Of a DNA stretch of 52,510 nt, positions 22,502 through 35,691 are shown in pieces; the stretch's first letter is position 1, and each line of letters opens with the position of its first letter. The stretch is from the NCBI GenBank assembly GCA_034696485.1, contig JAQIWT010000029.1, positions 1-52,510 of the forward strand, in the 5' to 3' direction. The notes under the pieces were generated by a model. That model was not told where the DNA came from and did not search any database. It worked only from the letters and a program-made list of their open reading frames with translations. The translations under genes and the position numbers were made by a program. Source of the stretch: Isohypsibius dastychi (Eukaryota > Tardigrada > Eutardigrada > Parachela > Isohypsibiidae).

Positions 22502-23398
22502 GACTGCAGATTCCGAAACGAGCTCCACGGGGAAAATGGATGCAATCAATAAAATAAGCAGAAAGACCGAATATCGATAGGATTCAGAATTTCGTTTCAA
22601 ATCCAAAATCCAACCGGATCAGTCGAAAACCACAACACACTATGACGTCACTAACAATCCTACTGGGATTATCAAGCGAGCCGCCTAATTTCCAGAATGT
22701 CTGCCTATTCTTGTTTTCTGCTCGGCCAAGACGCCGTGACCTAAGACACGACAATAATTTTTCCTCAGCGTTAATTCAAGTTGATTTGCATGTCTTTAAT
22801 GATGCCGCAAATTTGCGACTCGCATTTAACCAAACGACATAGCTGTACTGCAGCAAACTACATAATGGCATGAAAATTACACTAAATGTTTAGCTCAAGC
22901 ATAACAACAATTGCAGAAGCCCACTAATTACTATATGATAAAGAAAAGAGAGATTAACGAAAAAAGCAGGATGATGATGTGTCGGCCAGTGATGAGAAGA
23001 ACCAACAAAAAATTCGGAAGATGCTTCCGAAGCGAAAACAACCACCTCCAACAACAGCGCTTTCAACTCTTCCCAAATCACAATCAGCTTCGGAACGCAG
23101 TGATGGGACGTGCAAAAATAAATATTCCGGGTGAGATGATTGAAAAGTGCAACAGGTTAGCGTCGGTAAGGATGATACGCTTGAGCCACACCGACTCGTC
23201 CAGCTGAAAATATATCATACAATACAACATTAAGCAATGTCGAGATTGACTGGAAACGGACAAAGAAATATTGCTGCTAGAAAAGATTCCCATCCATTCA
23301 CGGTTTTCAGTTTTCCGTTCCAATTAAGTTCAACTTATATTGCCGTTTAACTTTTTCTCTCGATTTTCACATCAAAAGAGTGATTTTAATTTAGGCGG
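22502..23398. other. Region between the RRM gene and cyclin H
   Basis: About 900 bp between two same-strand genes. It should hold the 3' UTR of the RRM gene and the cyclin H promoter. Open frames at 22890-23081 and 23084-23323 (minus) lack domains, and their starts are unsupported. No RNA gene or repeat was recognised. Confidence 0.45.
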
Positions 23399-25679
23399 TC
23401 ATCTTTCGACAAAATCCGTTTTTTCCAGACCGGCAGTGAAATCTTTCATGTCACGAAAATCTGCGGCCAAAAAACTTCCATGCTGGTAACTTTTCGGGTG
23501 AAAAACTGCCAAAACATCCCTGTCAGCCAGAAATTTCTCATAGCTAAAACAGACGTGCTTCGAGTTCTTCCTACCAAAAATCCAACTTACCTGGATCAGT
23601 CAAAGCAGCTTCGTGGGCACTAGCATCGCCCGATGATTGTCCATACTGTCCGCTGCTGTAGGCTTGAGCAGCATATCCGGGCTGTTTAGCGCCAGCTGCG
23701 CCTTCTAACAATTAAAAATTATTTGAAAATTGACTGATGAATGAGATGAAATCTCCGTACGAACCCTAGAAACAAAAACAAATCATGAGATTCTGGATAA
23801 AAGAAGTATGTTGTTATTTAATTACGTAATGAGAAACACCGTTCGCAGGTTTCGCACCGGCTGAAGGGTCAACATACTGTCCGCCACCAGAAGGATCTTG
23901 CACTCCATAAGCTTCCGGTGCGTACTGCTGAGGGTATCCTGAAACTACATTCAAAACATGCTAATTGAAGATTCAACAAACTGTTTGAGAAAGATGAGTT
24001 CAAAAATATTTCTCCGAATTTGGAAATTCAGAAACGAAAGAATCCAATGACAGAAGTCACATAATCGCTTGATGCCATTAAACCCGACATCGCTTATTTA
24101 GACAAATAAAAACATTCCGCCAGAATCTGAATTCAGCGGTCAAAGAATCGAGTTAACAGAAAATTTCATCTCGTGTTTCAAAAAAAACCTTCATCAATTA
24201 TTTTCTTTTGGCATGAGTTTCTGTACTGAGGTCCCTATCAGCAATTCGAGCAACTCACCAGGTTGTGCATATCCATACTGTGCATAAGCATACGATGCCG
24301 GATCTATAAGCACAAATACATAATACGTCGAAAACACAGATCTGGATCTCAAAACTGACCCTGACCACTCGGTTGTTGTGCTCCATATTGGTCTGCGGAA
24401 TATCCATACTGGCCACCATACTGCTCATAACCAGTCCATGCAGTCTGCGCGGGATATTGAGGAGCTACAATTTTAGCACAAAACCTATCAGAAAACAGTT
24501 CACTCCAAACACCCAATGCACAAATTCACCAGCTGGAAGACGGTAGCTGGGTCGAGGAGCACCCCGGGGCTGATAGCCACCATATGAGTCCCCTCCGTAT
24601 CCGCGATAGGGAGTGCTGTGGCGGAATCCACCTCGACCACGGGGACTTCCGCCATTGGAACTGAATGGTCGCATCATAATCGCCTTCTTCACTTCGACCT
24701 AAAACACAACAAGCTCTACATGAAAAAACGTTCTATAACTTGACTGACAGTGAGAGACACTCACCTTTTTCCCCAGAACATCCACAAACTGCTGACTCAC
24801 TACCAAATCGGTCGTTTCTGCATTTTCAAACGAAACAAATCCGAATCCTATGAAAGCAATAGAAAAGATACCATGATTCGGATTTCCCAACAAATACCAA
24901 ACCGAACTGAGAAAAAAACCAATCCGACCAACCTTTCGGGCGTCCTGTTAAATTATCAATCATGACAATGGCATTACTAACCTAGATGGAAAAAGTCGGT
25001 TCATCAACCTGAATTAATTCTACTCCACATGCTGGATATAAATACTCACTGGACCATACTGAGAAAACGCCTCCGCAACAGCTTCTTTAGTGGCTTCCGG
25101 TGGCAATCCTCCGACGAAGATCTTCTTCGGATCCAGCTCGCCTGCTGGAGCCCCGGACGACTGCAACGAAAAGATCGAATTTTATCTTACAAAAATTTTG
25201 AGTGATCAAATTCGAACAAATGGTGCAATAACCAGCACCCGCGGAAAAACGTGGGGAACTTACGGAAGGACTTGAACCATACTGACTTCGTCGATCAGCG
25301 CACTGCTTCACTTCACACTAGCGAAAACGGAAACAATATTGTTTAAGCAGTACCAGCAAAAGTATGCGAGATTACCTGCTTTCCATCGATGATGTGATAT
25401 CCTCCGGAAAAAGCAATTGCATTCAAAGCAGCGTTCGGATCAGCAAATGTGATAAACGCAAATCCTCGAGACTCCTGTTCCGGGGTCTTGGGAAGCGTCA
25501 CTTCCTGGATCATGCCCCATCGCGAGAAGTAAACTTTCAGGCTCTCTGTAATAGAAGAGAATACAGGCTTTAGCAACCGGAAGCGATTCGATTTCATGAA
25601 TGGGGAGAAATAGTGTTGACGCACCATCGGTCGTGATTTTGTTGAGTCCACCGACGAATACTTTTCCATTTTCCGCCAT
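23399..25679 (-). CDS. Two-RRM hnRNP (DAZAP1/Hrp48/Musashi class) with Tyr/Gln/Gly-rich tail
   Basis: Twelve exons are proposed: 25679-25625, 25545-25376, 25317-25264, 25160-25050, 24981-24933, 24847-24765, 24698-24530, 24464-24360, 24303-24259, 23944-23840, 23704-23591, 23460-23399. They total 373 residues. RRM1 has RNP2 KVFVGGLN and RNP1 SRGFAFITF; RRM2 has KIFVGGLP and KGFGFVSF. Next come RGRGGF and a low-complexity tail of QYG/GYG/AYAQ repeats, then a short charged end FRDMKDFTAGLEKT. This is the layout of nuclear/cytoplasmic hnRNPs that bind 3' UTRs and control splicing and translation; the tail is prion-like. Exon 10 has ambiguous borders: the donor at 23840 is chosen on phase, and a second acceptor lies 6 bp inside. 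Confidence 0.85.
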
Positions 25680-26779
25680 CACTGCAAAACAAGAACGTCA
25701 TACGTCATCGGCTAAAAAAACTCAAAACGAAATCAGTTCGAATTCCAGATTTCGGAATCCATTTCGTCCACGCTGTCCCATTATTGCATCTTCGTTCCTG
25801 CGAAGTTTCCCATTCCGCACCCGTGTGAATTCATGCTAGTCTCGAACCTTACATGGAGCATAGAAAACTGCCACGGAGAAAACCGTGATCGAAAAAGATA
25901 AAAAAGCAGCGGTTGGAATCAAAATCTCACAGCGACTTAGTTTCGATCAACTCCAGTTCGATCGAATTCTCGCTTCTCACCATTGTCGAGAGCCAAAAGC
26001 CTTAAATGCACTATCTGGAGGAACGAAGATGCAAGAGGGATGGCAGAGAGTGATTTTCGACGGTCGTCATTCAAGATCAACGGCGTTTGATAGTTCGAAC
26101 TGCAGCTATCAAAAACATGGAAATCTGCGATGTCTGGTCCAGTTGGCTGAGGTTTGATCATACAATCGGCGATTCTGCCGTCATGCAGTATGAGATTTCT
26201 TGATTCGGGAATTTCTTCGTGGACACATCGACGGAGAACCCAAAAACACGCAAATTCAGTGTTTTTACTTGCCTTACGCCGCTGATCTGGCAAGCTTTCA
26301 CCTCAACTTCAAGTTGATCGATACGATGAAAACAGGAAACTCGACGAATCCCGTATAGTGGATGAAGCAATTCGACAACTGCCCGCAGATGGAAGATGCA
26401 AAAAATCGCAATTGGGAAACTAAAAATTCAAAAAGTCCCCTGTGTCCAACAGTGGCGTACTTACAATCAGGTCCCACCACTGTAATCCAAGCGCTCGTTC
26501 ACTCACCCATACGGTCATTCACGTGAACTACCTTCCGCACGCCACTGAAAATTGTTTGGGTTTCCAGAATATTTCGAAAATTTGGCAAACTTTGTTCCGC
26601 TCTCGTAAAAGTGGTTAAGTTCTGTTTCAGAAAATATTGCGGGATTTTATCTTGTAAGCTGGAACGAATAGAAGAATTGATGAGGTGAGCTGTCGTGTTA
26701 CATTTAGAATTCGAGTAGTGTCATGTTGATGCAACTCGTTGAATTTCAGAGGATCAAATTTTGCTTTCCGGATAGAAAT
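25680..26779. promoter_or_regulatory. Divergent intergenic region, RRM gene / MIA40
   Basis: 1.1 kb between divergent start codons. It must hold both promoters and probably 5' UTR exons. Open frames in the region (for example 25937-26293 minus) show no recognised domain. Regulatory status is inferred from position. Confidence 0.4.
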
Positions 26780-27836
26780 ATGGGAGCATCATCTTCGACC
26801 ACTGCCGATGATACGGCAGCGCCTGCGTTGACCGCCTCATCAACCTCGACGGAGCCTGTACTTCACGAGTCGGTTGTTGTTGAACGGAAACCAATCCCAG
26901 GAACTGTTGGTCCAAGTGGATCATATTGCACAGATTACGGTATGCGTTATTGAAACAATTTCATTTTTGCCTTATCTGTTTTGTGCTGGACTGGAATTGA
27001 ATGATTTTAGGAAAGGATAAAGTCATATTTTTGACCAAAGACGACTGGGAGAAACCGGTGCAGGAGTTGCCCGAGTCGCTCGTTAAAAGTCTCGATGAGG
27101 ACGACGGACCTCGAGGTTTGGATTTCTCTGTTATCGTTTCTAACTTTCGCATCGGGATTATAAATATTCACGATGTCTTGGAATTCGGAGAGTTCACGGG
27201 AGAGCCGAATACAGAAAATAATTGCCATTTCATAAATTAAAATTGTTGATTTCTAAATAGTTTCCTTCGCCAGTTTTAGGATCAAAAGTTCTGTTCGGAT
27301 TTTGAGTTGCTTAAATTCTCGGTTTTCATTGCTTGAGTTAACAGATTATATTCATAAGATTCTTGAACACCCAAGCGATTGTCATGTGCTGTTTTTTCAT
27401 GCCGAAATAAAATTACAAATTTCCTGAAAATATTACAGTAACATGTTTCGTTTACCAAATACAGTTTTACATTCTAAACAGTTTTTTTACCGCTTTTCGT
27501 TCATTTTTTGTAGGGGTCATTCTGCCAAATGGTGATATCAACTGGGCATGTCCTTGTCTCGGAAATCTTTCATACGGACCTTGCGCACTGCCTTTCCGGG
27601 AAGCATTCTCATGTTTTCATCATAGTACGTCGGAAATGAAGGGAAGCGACTGCCTGGACGAATTTCATCGAATGACGGAATGCATGATGAAATACCCGAC
27701 ACTTTATCCCAAAGATGACGACGAAGATTCTGATGAGGAGGATCCATTTGACACCATGGATAAAGCCGAGCAACAAGCTCAGCAAGAAGAGAAAGCGAAA
27801 ATATCTAGTTCCCGAAAAACGAATGTTACCAGTTGA
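26780..27836 (+). CDS. CHCHD4: MIA40/CHCHD4 mitochondrial intermembrane-space oxidoreductase
   Basis: Exons 26780-26939, 27011-27115 and 27514-27836 give 195 residues. The core is diagnostic: [32 protein letters not shown] with the redox CPC pair, then the twin CX9C helices (GPC...FSCFHHS and [19 protein letters not shown]). MIA40 oxidises imported small Cys proteins and passes electrons to Erv1/ALR. The tail is acidic ([13 protein letters not shown]) as in animal homologues. A Ser/Thr-rich N-terminal extension of about 50 residues precedes the core and begins MGASSS, a pattern compatible with N-myristoylation; vertebrate CHCHD4 lacks such an extension. No mitochondrial presequence is seen, in line with animal MIA40. 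Confidence 0.95.
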
Positions 27837-28134
27837 TTAATGAGTTGGTTTCTTGTTTTAATATTTTGATGTATAGTTTGCTGTGTTAGATCGAAATGTA
27901 TGTAGACGGGTGAGCGGAATAATTCTGATTGTGAGTCTTCTGGCTGTGGCTTTGTTGTGGGTTTAGTTTGTTATCGGCGTGATAAATTAGCTGTATTTGG
28001 ACGTTTACGAATCGGTGATTTTAAAATATTGAGAAATACAGTAGCTACGCCAGTCAAGTGTTAAAAATAAGGAATGCATCTTTGGCTTCTTGGAAGATAG
28101 TCCATGGAACTTTCTGCTCTCGAATGTCAAGCAA
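27837..28134. other. Intergenic region between MIA40 and tRNA-Val
   Basis: About 300 bp holding the MIA40 3' UTR and the 5' flank of the tRNA. No other feature is recognised. Confidence 0.4.
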
Positions 28135-28206
28135 GTTCTCATGGTGTAGCGGCTATCACGTCTGCCTAACACGCAGAAGGTCGCCGGTTCGATCCCGGCT
28201 GAGAAC
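28135..28206 (+). tRNA. tRNA-Val-AAC: tRNA-Val (anticodon AAC)
   Basis: A 72-nt cloverleaf: acceptor stem GTTCTCA/TGAGAAC, anticodon arm TCTGC-CTAACAC-GCAGA with anticodon AAC at 28168-28170, and T arm GCCGG-TTCGATC-CCGGC. Box A (TGGTGTAGCGG) and box B (GGTTCGATCCC) are intact, with no intron. A T-rich run (TTTGTTTTTCC) follows at once as a polymerase III terminator. Confidence 0.95.
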
Positions 28207-28290
28207 ATTTGTTTTTCCATTTTGCATTTTTTCCAGAAGATTTTGATTATCTTTTAACGTTACGGTATAGTTTTACGGTACAGGCAAAAC

Positions 28291-28335
28291 ACGATATTCC
28301 GTAGGACACCAAACGCAGCAGAATTCCGTAGGACA
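28291..28335 (+). repeat. Left inner inverted repeat of the pogo-like element
   Basis: 45 bp starting ACGATATTCCGTAGGAC and ending ATTCCGTAGGACA. It pairs with 29409-29453, differing only at two adjacent bases. The duplicated ATTCCGTAGGAC word suggests a repeated transposase-binding site. Confidence 0.9.
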
Positions 28336-28844
28336 GTGACGTCATACACACATAATTACCGAAAGTGACCATTACCGATAGCGAAGTCACTAATAAAAAT
28401 GAGCAATACAGTAAACTATCTTTGGAGAAACGAACTACGAAGAACAGACGAGAAACAGTGGAACGGAGAACTACATCTTAAATAGTTTAAATATCACGAA
28501 ACTCAAACAACTTCAACGTGAAAACCGGGGCATAGACGAGAAACGAACTCTGCAAATAAAACGAACTCTTCTCACAGGGACAAATCAAGAAAGACATGCT
28601 TTTTTAGAACGCGTGACCGGTTTGTTTAAAATTACATATGGGGCCAGAGAAATTGCCGCAGTGAAAAGAGATGTTTTCTTGGGACATCATCTTTTCCTAA
28701 CCAAAACTTCAATCGACTCTGGATCGTTACAGCTTGCCTTATCTCTTCAGAAATCTTCTGAACAATTCACTTAAACATTGAATACCTTGAGAAACTCAGT
28801 AAACTTTCTGAAAAACAGTTAAAATTGATTGTCTGTTTACCTTT

Positions 28845-29252
28845 CTATCTTCCTGTCTCCTGCATCAGTTTGACCAGACCACGTTTGCTGAGAGGAACTG
28901 CCAATTTTGCCAGATTTATTATTACTTTGATGAGTCTAGCCTTCTCTTCCTCACTGATTTTCAGCGGAGCTCCGACCTTACTTCCGGTTCCCGCTTTGCA
29001 ATCACGCAGTGTTGAACGAGGGATTCCATGAAAATTGACAGCTTTGGAAACAGGTCAACCTGACTTCTGGATAGACTCTACCGCAGATTCGAACAGATTA
29101 TTCTTTGAATGTGGCAATCCTAAATCAACTCTTGCTTTGCGAATCATGTCCAAACGATAATGCAAAGTGGACTTCGAAATATCAAACATTTTTGCAGCAT
29201 TTCTGATCGAGACCCCTTCCTCCAGAACAGATCGAATAGCCAGGTCCATCAA
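28845..29252 (-). pseudogene. Transposase N-terminal fragment, two HTH (Psq-like) motifs, one in-frame stop
   Basis: The minus-strand frame encodes a pipsqueak-type HTH (AIRSVLEEGVSIRNAAKMFD...SKSTLHYRL). A TGA at 29055-29057 interrupts it, and the same frame then continues with a second HTH-like block (VNFHGIPRSTLRD) and LKISEEEKARLIKVIINL...PLSKRGLVKLM, the spacer typical of pogo/Tigger/CENP-B-like transposases. A second stop at 28845 ends it before any DDE domain. The stop and missing catalytic domain mark it as non-functional for transposition, though the short HTH peptide could in principle still be made. Confidence 0.75.
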
Positions 29253-29408
29253 ACAGGAATTTACGAAGATTGTACCGCAAGGATAGGGGCAGATGTATCA
29301 AGATAGGTTTAAAAGTGAAAAAGGGATAAACCTCAGATTCGACCATTGCCCATCGAAACGAAAACACACGTTGATTGATTATGTTTCGTTACTGATTAGT
29401 TTAGTGGG

Positions 29409-29453
29409 TGTCCTACGGAATTCTGCTGCGTTTGACGTCCTACGGAATATCGT
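29409..29453 (-). repeat. Right inner inverted repeat of the pogo-like element
   Basis: Reverse-complementary partner of 28291-28335 over 45 bp with two mismatches. The distance from the inner repeat to the element end is 23 bp here against 10 bp on the left, so one end has gained or lost about 13 bp. Confidence 0.9.
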
Positions 29454-29683
29454 GGAATGCTCGTATAGTTTTCCTGTACTTTCATAAACTCACAAAAAAA
29501 CAGGTTCAAAATATCATCTTTAATTTGAAACAGTAATGAAATTCTACAGAAAAATTCCACCACCAGGCAGTCTATGATAAAGCAATGCTATCAAGGAAGA
29601 ACAGATAATAAATTTGAAATCTGAGGGTCATAAAAGTAACCGGGAAATAATCTGAAAAAAGGAAGAATTTTGGAGCATGAAAT

Positions 29684-32388
<2,705 letters not shown>

Positions 32389-33535
32389 TCTTGGAAAAAT
32401 GAGAACAAACGTGGAAGAAAATTCGAACTTGCAACCTTGACTCCGAAACTGCTTTTTAAGTCGAAAATATGCTGGGTCGTACCTCGCAGTATTTGAGTTT
32501 GCATTGTTAAGACGAAGAAAAAGCAAAAATCTGGTTTGTTCAGAAATTGGAAATTTACTCACGTCAACAAATGCAAGTTCAGCAATTTCGTATGTCAGTT
32601 ATTCCGATTATGGGGGTCCTGTGACGTTTACCGAAGATTATGAAGAAAATGTGTATTCAGAGTAAAGAATAGATATGGCGTGGGCAAAATGAGAAAGATT
32701 AACGATAAGAAATTCGAATGATATCCAGGTTCGAGTTCGACGATGGCAAACTGAAGAACAGCTGACGAACGGAAACGAGACTAAAATAGTGGCCAAGTCG
32801 TTGACAACGCGCCAGCGTGGTTCGGTTCGAAATTCCCCCTCGAGCTGTTCCGCCTTCTGTATACCACGCTAAAGCGGAAATGCATCTCCGCTCTCCGCTT
32901 GGAGAAGAACAAAAGGAATTGTTATGAAGCCGGATGAAATGCATCGCAGTTCAGCATGCGGTATGATTTTGAACTTTTTGAAACGAAAGAATTTTAAACT
33001 GGAAATTATAAACAATACTCTGCGAATTTCTGAGCTATGATAATACGTACGGTGTAATACTGAAAATATTTTCTTTCATATTTTTTATAGTTTTTAACAT
33101 GAACACCCGTGACCATAAGAAATTCTGTTACATACCAGGTAATTGGTCTGTATTCATTCATAATATTTTAAACTGCAGTGAAAAATTCGTAGATTCCGCA
33201 TGAATTCCGGTTCATTCCGGAACGACTTATTTTGCCTATTTTAACTATCGTACACAAAATCCACACGAATCCACGAAATTAATGAACCTTTGCAAACCAC
33301 AAGAAGTAATGGAAGGTATATTTTATTCTACTTCCACATCTGCGAAGAACGTAACAAATATCCTAACGATTTCATTTGTCAGCTGGTAAAAGAATAGCGG
33401 TCAACATAACACCAGCAAACAACTAGAAAGTTATTCAGGTAGCGCGGGACAATAAATTAATCAGCAAGTCAACATATCACACCTATGAGATCAAAAGTTT
33501 TGAAACAATGTTTGATGGAGCAGAAATTTCTGAAT
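32389..33535. other. Intergenic region between PPxY gene A and UGP2
   Basis: About 1.15 kb. It should contain the UGP2 promoter and leader plus the 3' UTR of PPxY gene A. A minus-strand open frame at 32699-32944 has no recognised domain. Nothing else is supported. Confidence 0.4.
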
Positions 33536-34783
33536 TCAGTTGGAACCTCTCGACCTCATGCTGGAACTAAACGGCGATTTCGGGTAATTTTTCACGAAAG
33601 CGCTGTACGTTGGAGGTGGAGAAGAATCCTCCTCAGGAACACAAAGGACCAGTTCTTTTTTGTCACATATTGTTGAAGATACGACATGGTCATATCGTGG
33701 CGGAAAATCGTAAATTGGTGGATTCGCCGTTCCAATGATAAATGGTGGATTTTGAAGAATATTTCCATCTCCGGAACAAGATTGTGACAAAGCTCTTGTG
33801 GTATCTCGGACGTTTATCTGGAAAACAAAATAAATTTTGTTATTCCTTTCATATTGACGATATAACACTTGAGACTTGATCACACTCCGTAACACTTGAT
33901 GAAAGATTCAACCAAAATTTCAAAACAGTAAAAAACTAAGTTTATTTTGATATCCAAACGATCGTAACCATGAAGTTGGAAGAAATACCCTGTCGCTGAA
34001 TATTCCATGGATTATAAAATAATAATGAATAACAAAAACATTTGTGAGGACGCGATTTTGCGGGTTCGCAAAGTGAAGGTTTGAGGTGTAGGTTGGATTA
34101 AGCTTTTTCCGGTCTGGAGCCAGTCTGAAATTCTTAAATCAACCTACACTTCCAACTTACACTTTCAAGTCAAGCAAAATTGCGTCCTCCCAATTGTTAC
34201 GGAAAAATATGTTGTTTCATTATGTTAACAAATATAAAATTCGCAAACAACAGCATTCAAAAACTAAACAAAATCTGCCATGTGTGTAACATTTGACGGC
34301 ACATTTTTTTTCTTCTAGATCATAATTAACTTCGTTTGAATTATTAAAGATATCGATCGTTAAATTGTGTTAATTTTAAAATCTTAGCACCTCAAAAAAT
34401 TAAGGTTAGTTTGATTTGTATTTCAGAGAAAGTAAGTTATCTGGAGTAAGTAATTAGAACAGTTCTTTTTATCCCGGATTGGACGATTCCTCTCAAATCC
34501 GCCCTGAATTTTAAGCAAAACAGTGACTCACCATGATTTCCGTGGTAGTGCTGGATGAATTTTCTGGCGTGAGACTTCGACCATGACATACTTCCGGTAA
34601 TCCATTTGATCGAGCTAGACTTTTCTGGCAACATTTGTTGTACGCCAAACAGCAACTGGCAAATAGCAACATGATTGCGACTAAAAAAAGAGGAATGCTT
34701 TCATTATCACCGTCCAAAAAAACTGGAACAAAAAACTTACTTCCGACAAAAGGGAAAATTACCGCGTAGAGCGTTTCCCCCAT
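33536..34783 (-). CDS. PPxY protein A: small single-pass membrane protein with three PY motifs
   Basis: Exons 34783-34741, 34680-34532 and 33817-33536 give 157 residues. A short N-terminus (MGETLYA) leads into a membrane segment ending in the Cys-rich run CCLAYNKCC, a possible palmitoylation site. The cytoplasmic part carries three PPxY motifs: NPPIYD, FPPRYD and SPPPTYS. PPxY motifs bind WW domains, classically of NEDD4-family ubiquitin ligases or YAP. The layout recalls Ndfip, WBP1/VOPP1 and Commissureless adaptors, but I see no sequence homology to any of them. The neighbouring gene at 35.7-37.2 kb has the same layout and first-intron phase (1), so the pair probably arose by duplication. 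Confidence 0.72.
34048..34187. repeat. Imperfect inverted repeat (fold-back element) in intron 2 of PPxY gene A
   Basis: The left arm (about 34048-34102) starts GGACGCGATTTTGC and ends GTGTAGGTTGGATTAAG. The right arm (34133-34187), reversed, starts GGACGCAATTTTGC and ends GTGTAGGTTGATTTAAG. Arms of about 55 bp enclose a 30-bp centre. This looks like a small MITE or hairpin element; no coding content. Confidence 0.75.
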
Positions 34784-35691
34784 TATTCCAAGTGCATCAA
34801 TACGCAGATAAAAACAGAGCAGGTGCAATGAGAAATAAAAAACGAACTAAAAAACAAAACAACCGGACATCCTTGAAAAACTTCGACTTGCTTTCATCAC
34901 GGCGCGATTAAACTGTGAATTTAGGTTGGAAGTTTTTTGAACTGCGTGATATCATTACTTCCTTGAGGCGGTATTCTTTAAAAAATGTCGTCATTGTTAT
35001 GAATCATTTCAAGACGTATGGGTATGACCTGACACCTTTCAGGTGCTATAAAAATGCAGTTCAGCAAAAATCAGCGATGGCCTCGTTTCTGCTCTTGGAT
35101 AAATCCAGCAGTTCTGTTTTCAGTCAAGTTGAATTCTTTGTACGCAAATTTTTTCACTTTTTTTGCAACCACTTTTCGTAACCAAATTCGGTATATTTAA
35201 ACGAGCAGAAAATCATTTCGTGCGTGGTTCCTGTGTTTTAAATTGGCTTCAAAACACAGTTTGTGTTTGTTTTTTTCGGCGAATTCAATTTGAGTCCAGC
35301 AGCTTGACATTTTAAATTTTATCTCAATTTCAGCCACTTTGAAAAGAGAATAAAAGTTTACGCTGTTTGCACAGATTGATTGGCGAGAGAGAAGCCGCGT
35401 TTTATTCACCCATAAAATGTTTCGTGGAGAACGAAATTGGACTGATTAGTCTATAACACAGCAAGTCGATTTTCGTCTAGCGATAATCGATTTTTCGCAA
35501 AAATCACCAAACTCCAACAAAGCGTCAACCGAACGGAAACGCACACATTCCGGGGACTCAATCATTCCCAGAAAATCATGGATCACTTTCCAATCACGTT
35601 GAAATACTGCCATCATTTTTCTTCATTCATTCTCGTTATCACTCGGATTAAATTAAGGAATCACACAAGCTGAGCAGAAAGAAATTGCCGA
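34784..35691. other. Intergenic region between the two PPxY genes
   Basis: About 900 bp with no supported gene. Open frames of 60-90 codons here have no domain, signal peptide or splice context. It must include the gene A promoter and gene B 3' UTR. Confidence 0.4.

Larger units (their letters stand above)
28281..29476. mobile_element. pogo/Tigger-like DNA transposon relic (TA-flanked, inverted termini)
   Basis: The outer ends read CAGGCAAAAC on the left and, reversed, CAGGAAAAC on the right. Both are flanked by TA (28279-28280 and 29477-29478), the target duplication of the Tc1/mariner/pogo superfamily. Inside lies a near-perfect 45-bp inverted repeat (28291-28335 and 29409-29453, two mismatches), itself built from two ATTCCGTAGGAC words. 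The 1.2-kb element encodes only the two N-terminal helix-turn-helix motifs of a transposase on the minus strand. No DDE catalytic domain is visible, so it is a deletion derivative. Confidence 0.8.

Noticed and set aside
22502-22606. In-frame hydrophobic extension upstream of cyclin H resembling a signal peptide
   Set aside because: The extension has no ATG start (it would need TTG), and cyclin H proteins begin at the MYH start found at 22501. A secreted cyclin H makes no sense.
23084-23323. 79-codon minus-strand frame between the RRM gene and cyclin H
   Set aside because: No recognised motif and no supported splice or start; probably 3' UTR of the RRM gene.
25937-26293. 118-codon minus-strand frame upstream of the RRM gene
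   Set aside because: Overlaps other frames of similar length on both strands, with no domain; it fits promoter or 5' UTR sequence.
28825-29031. 68-codon plus-strand frame inside the transposon
   Set aside because: It is the antisense shadow of the second transposase HTH block.
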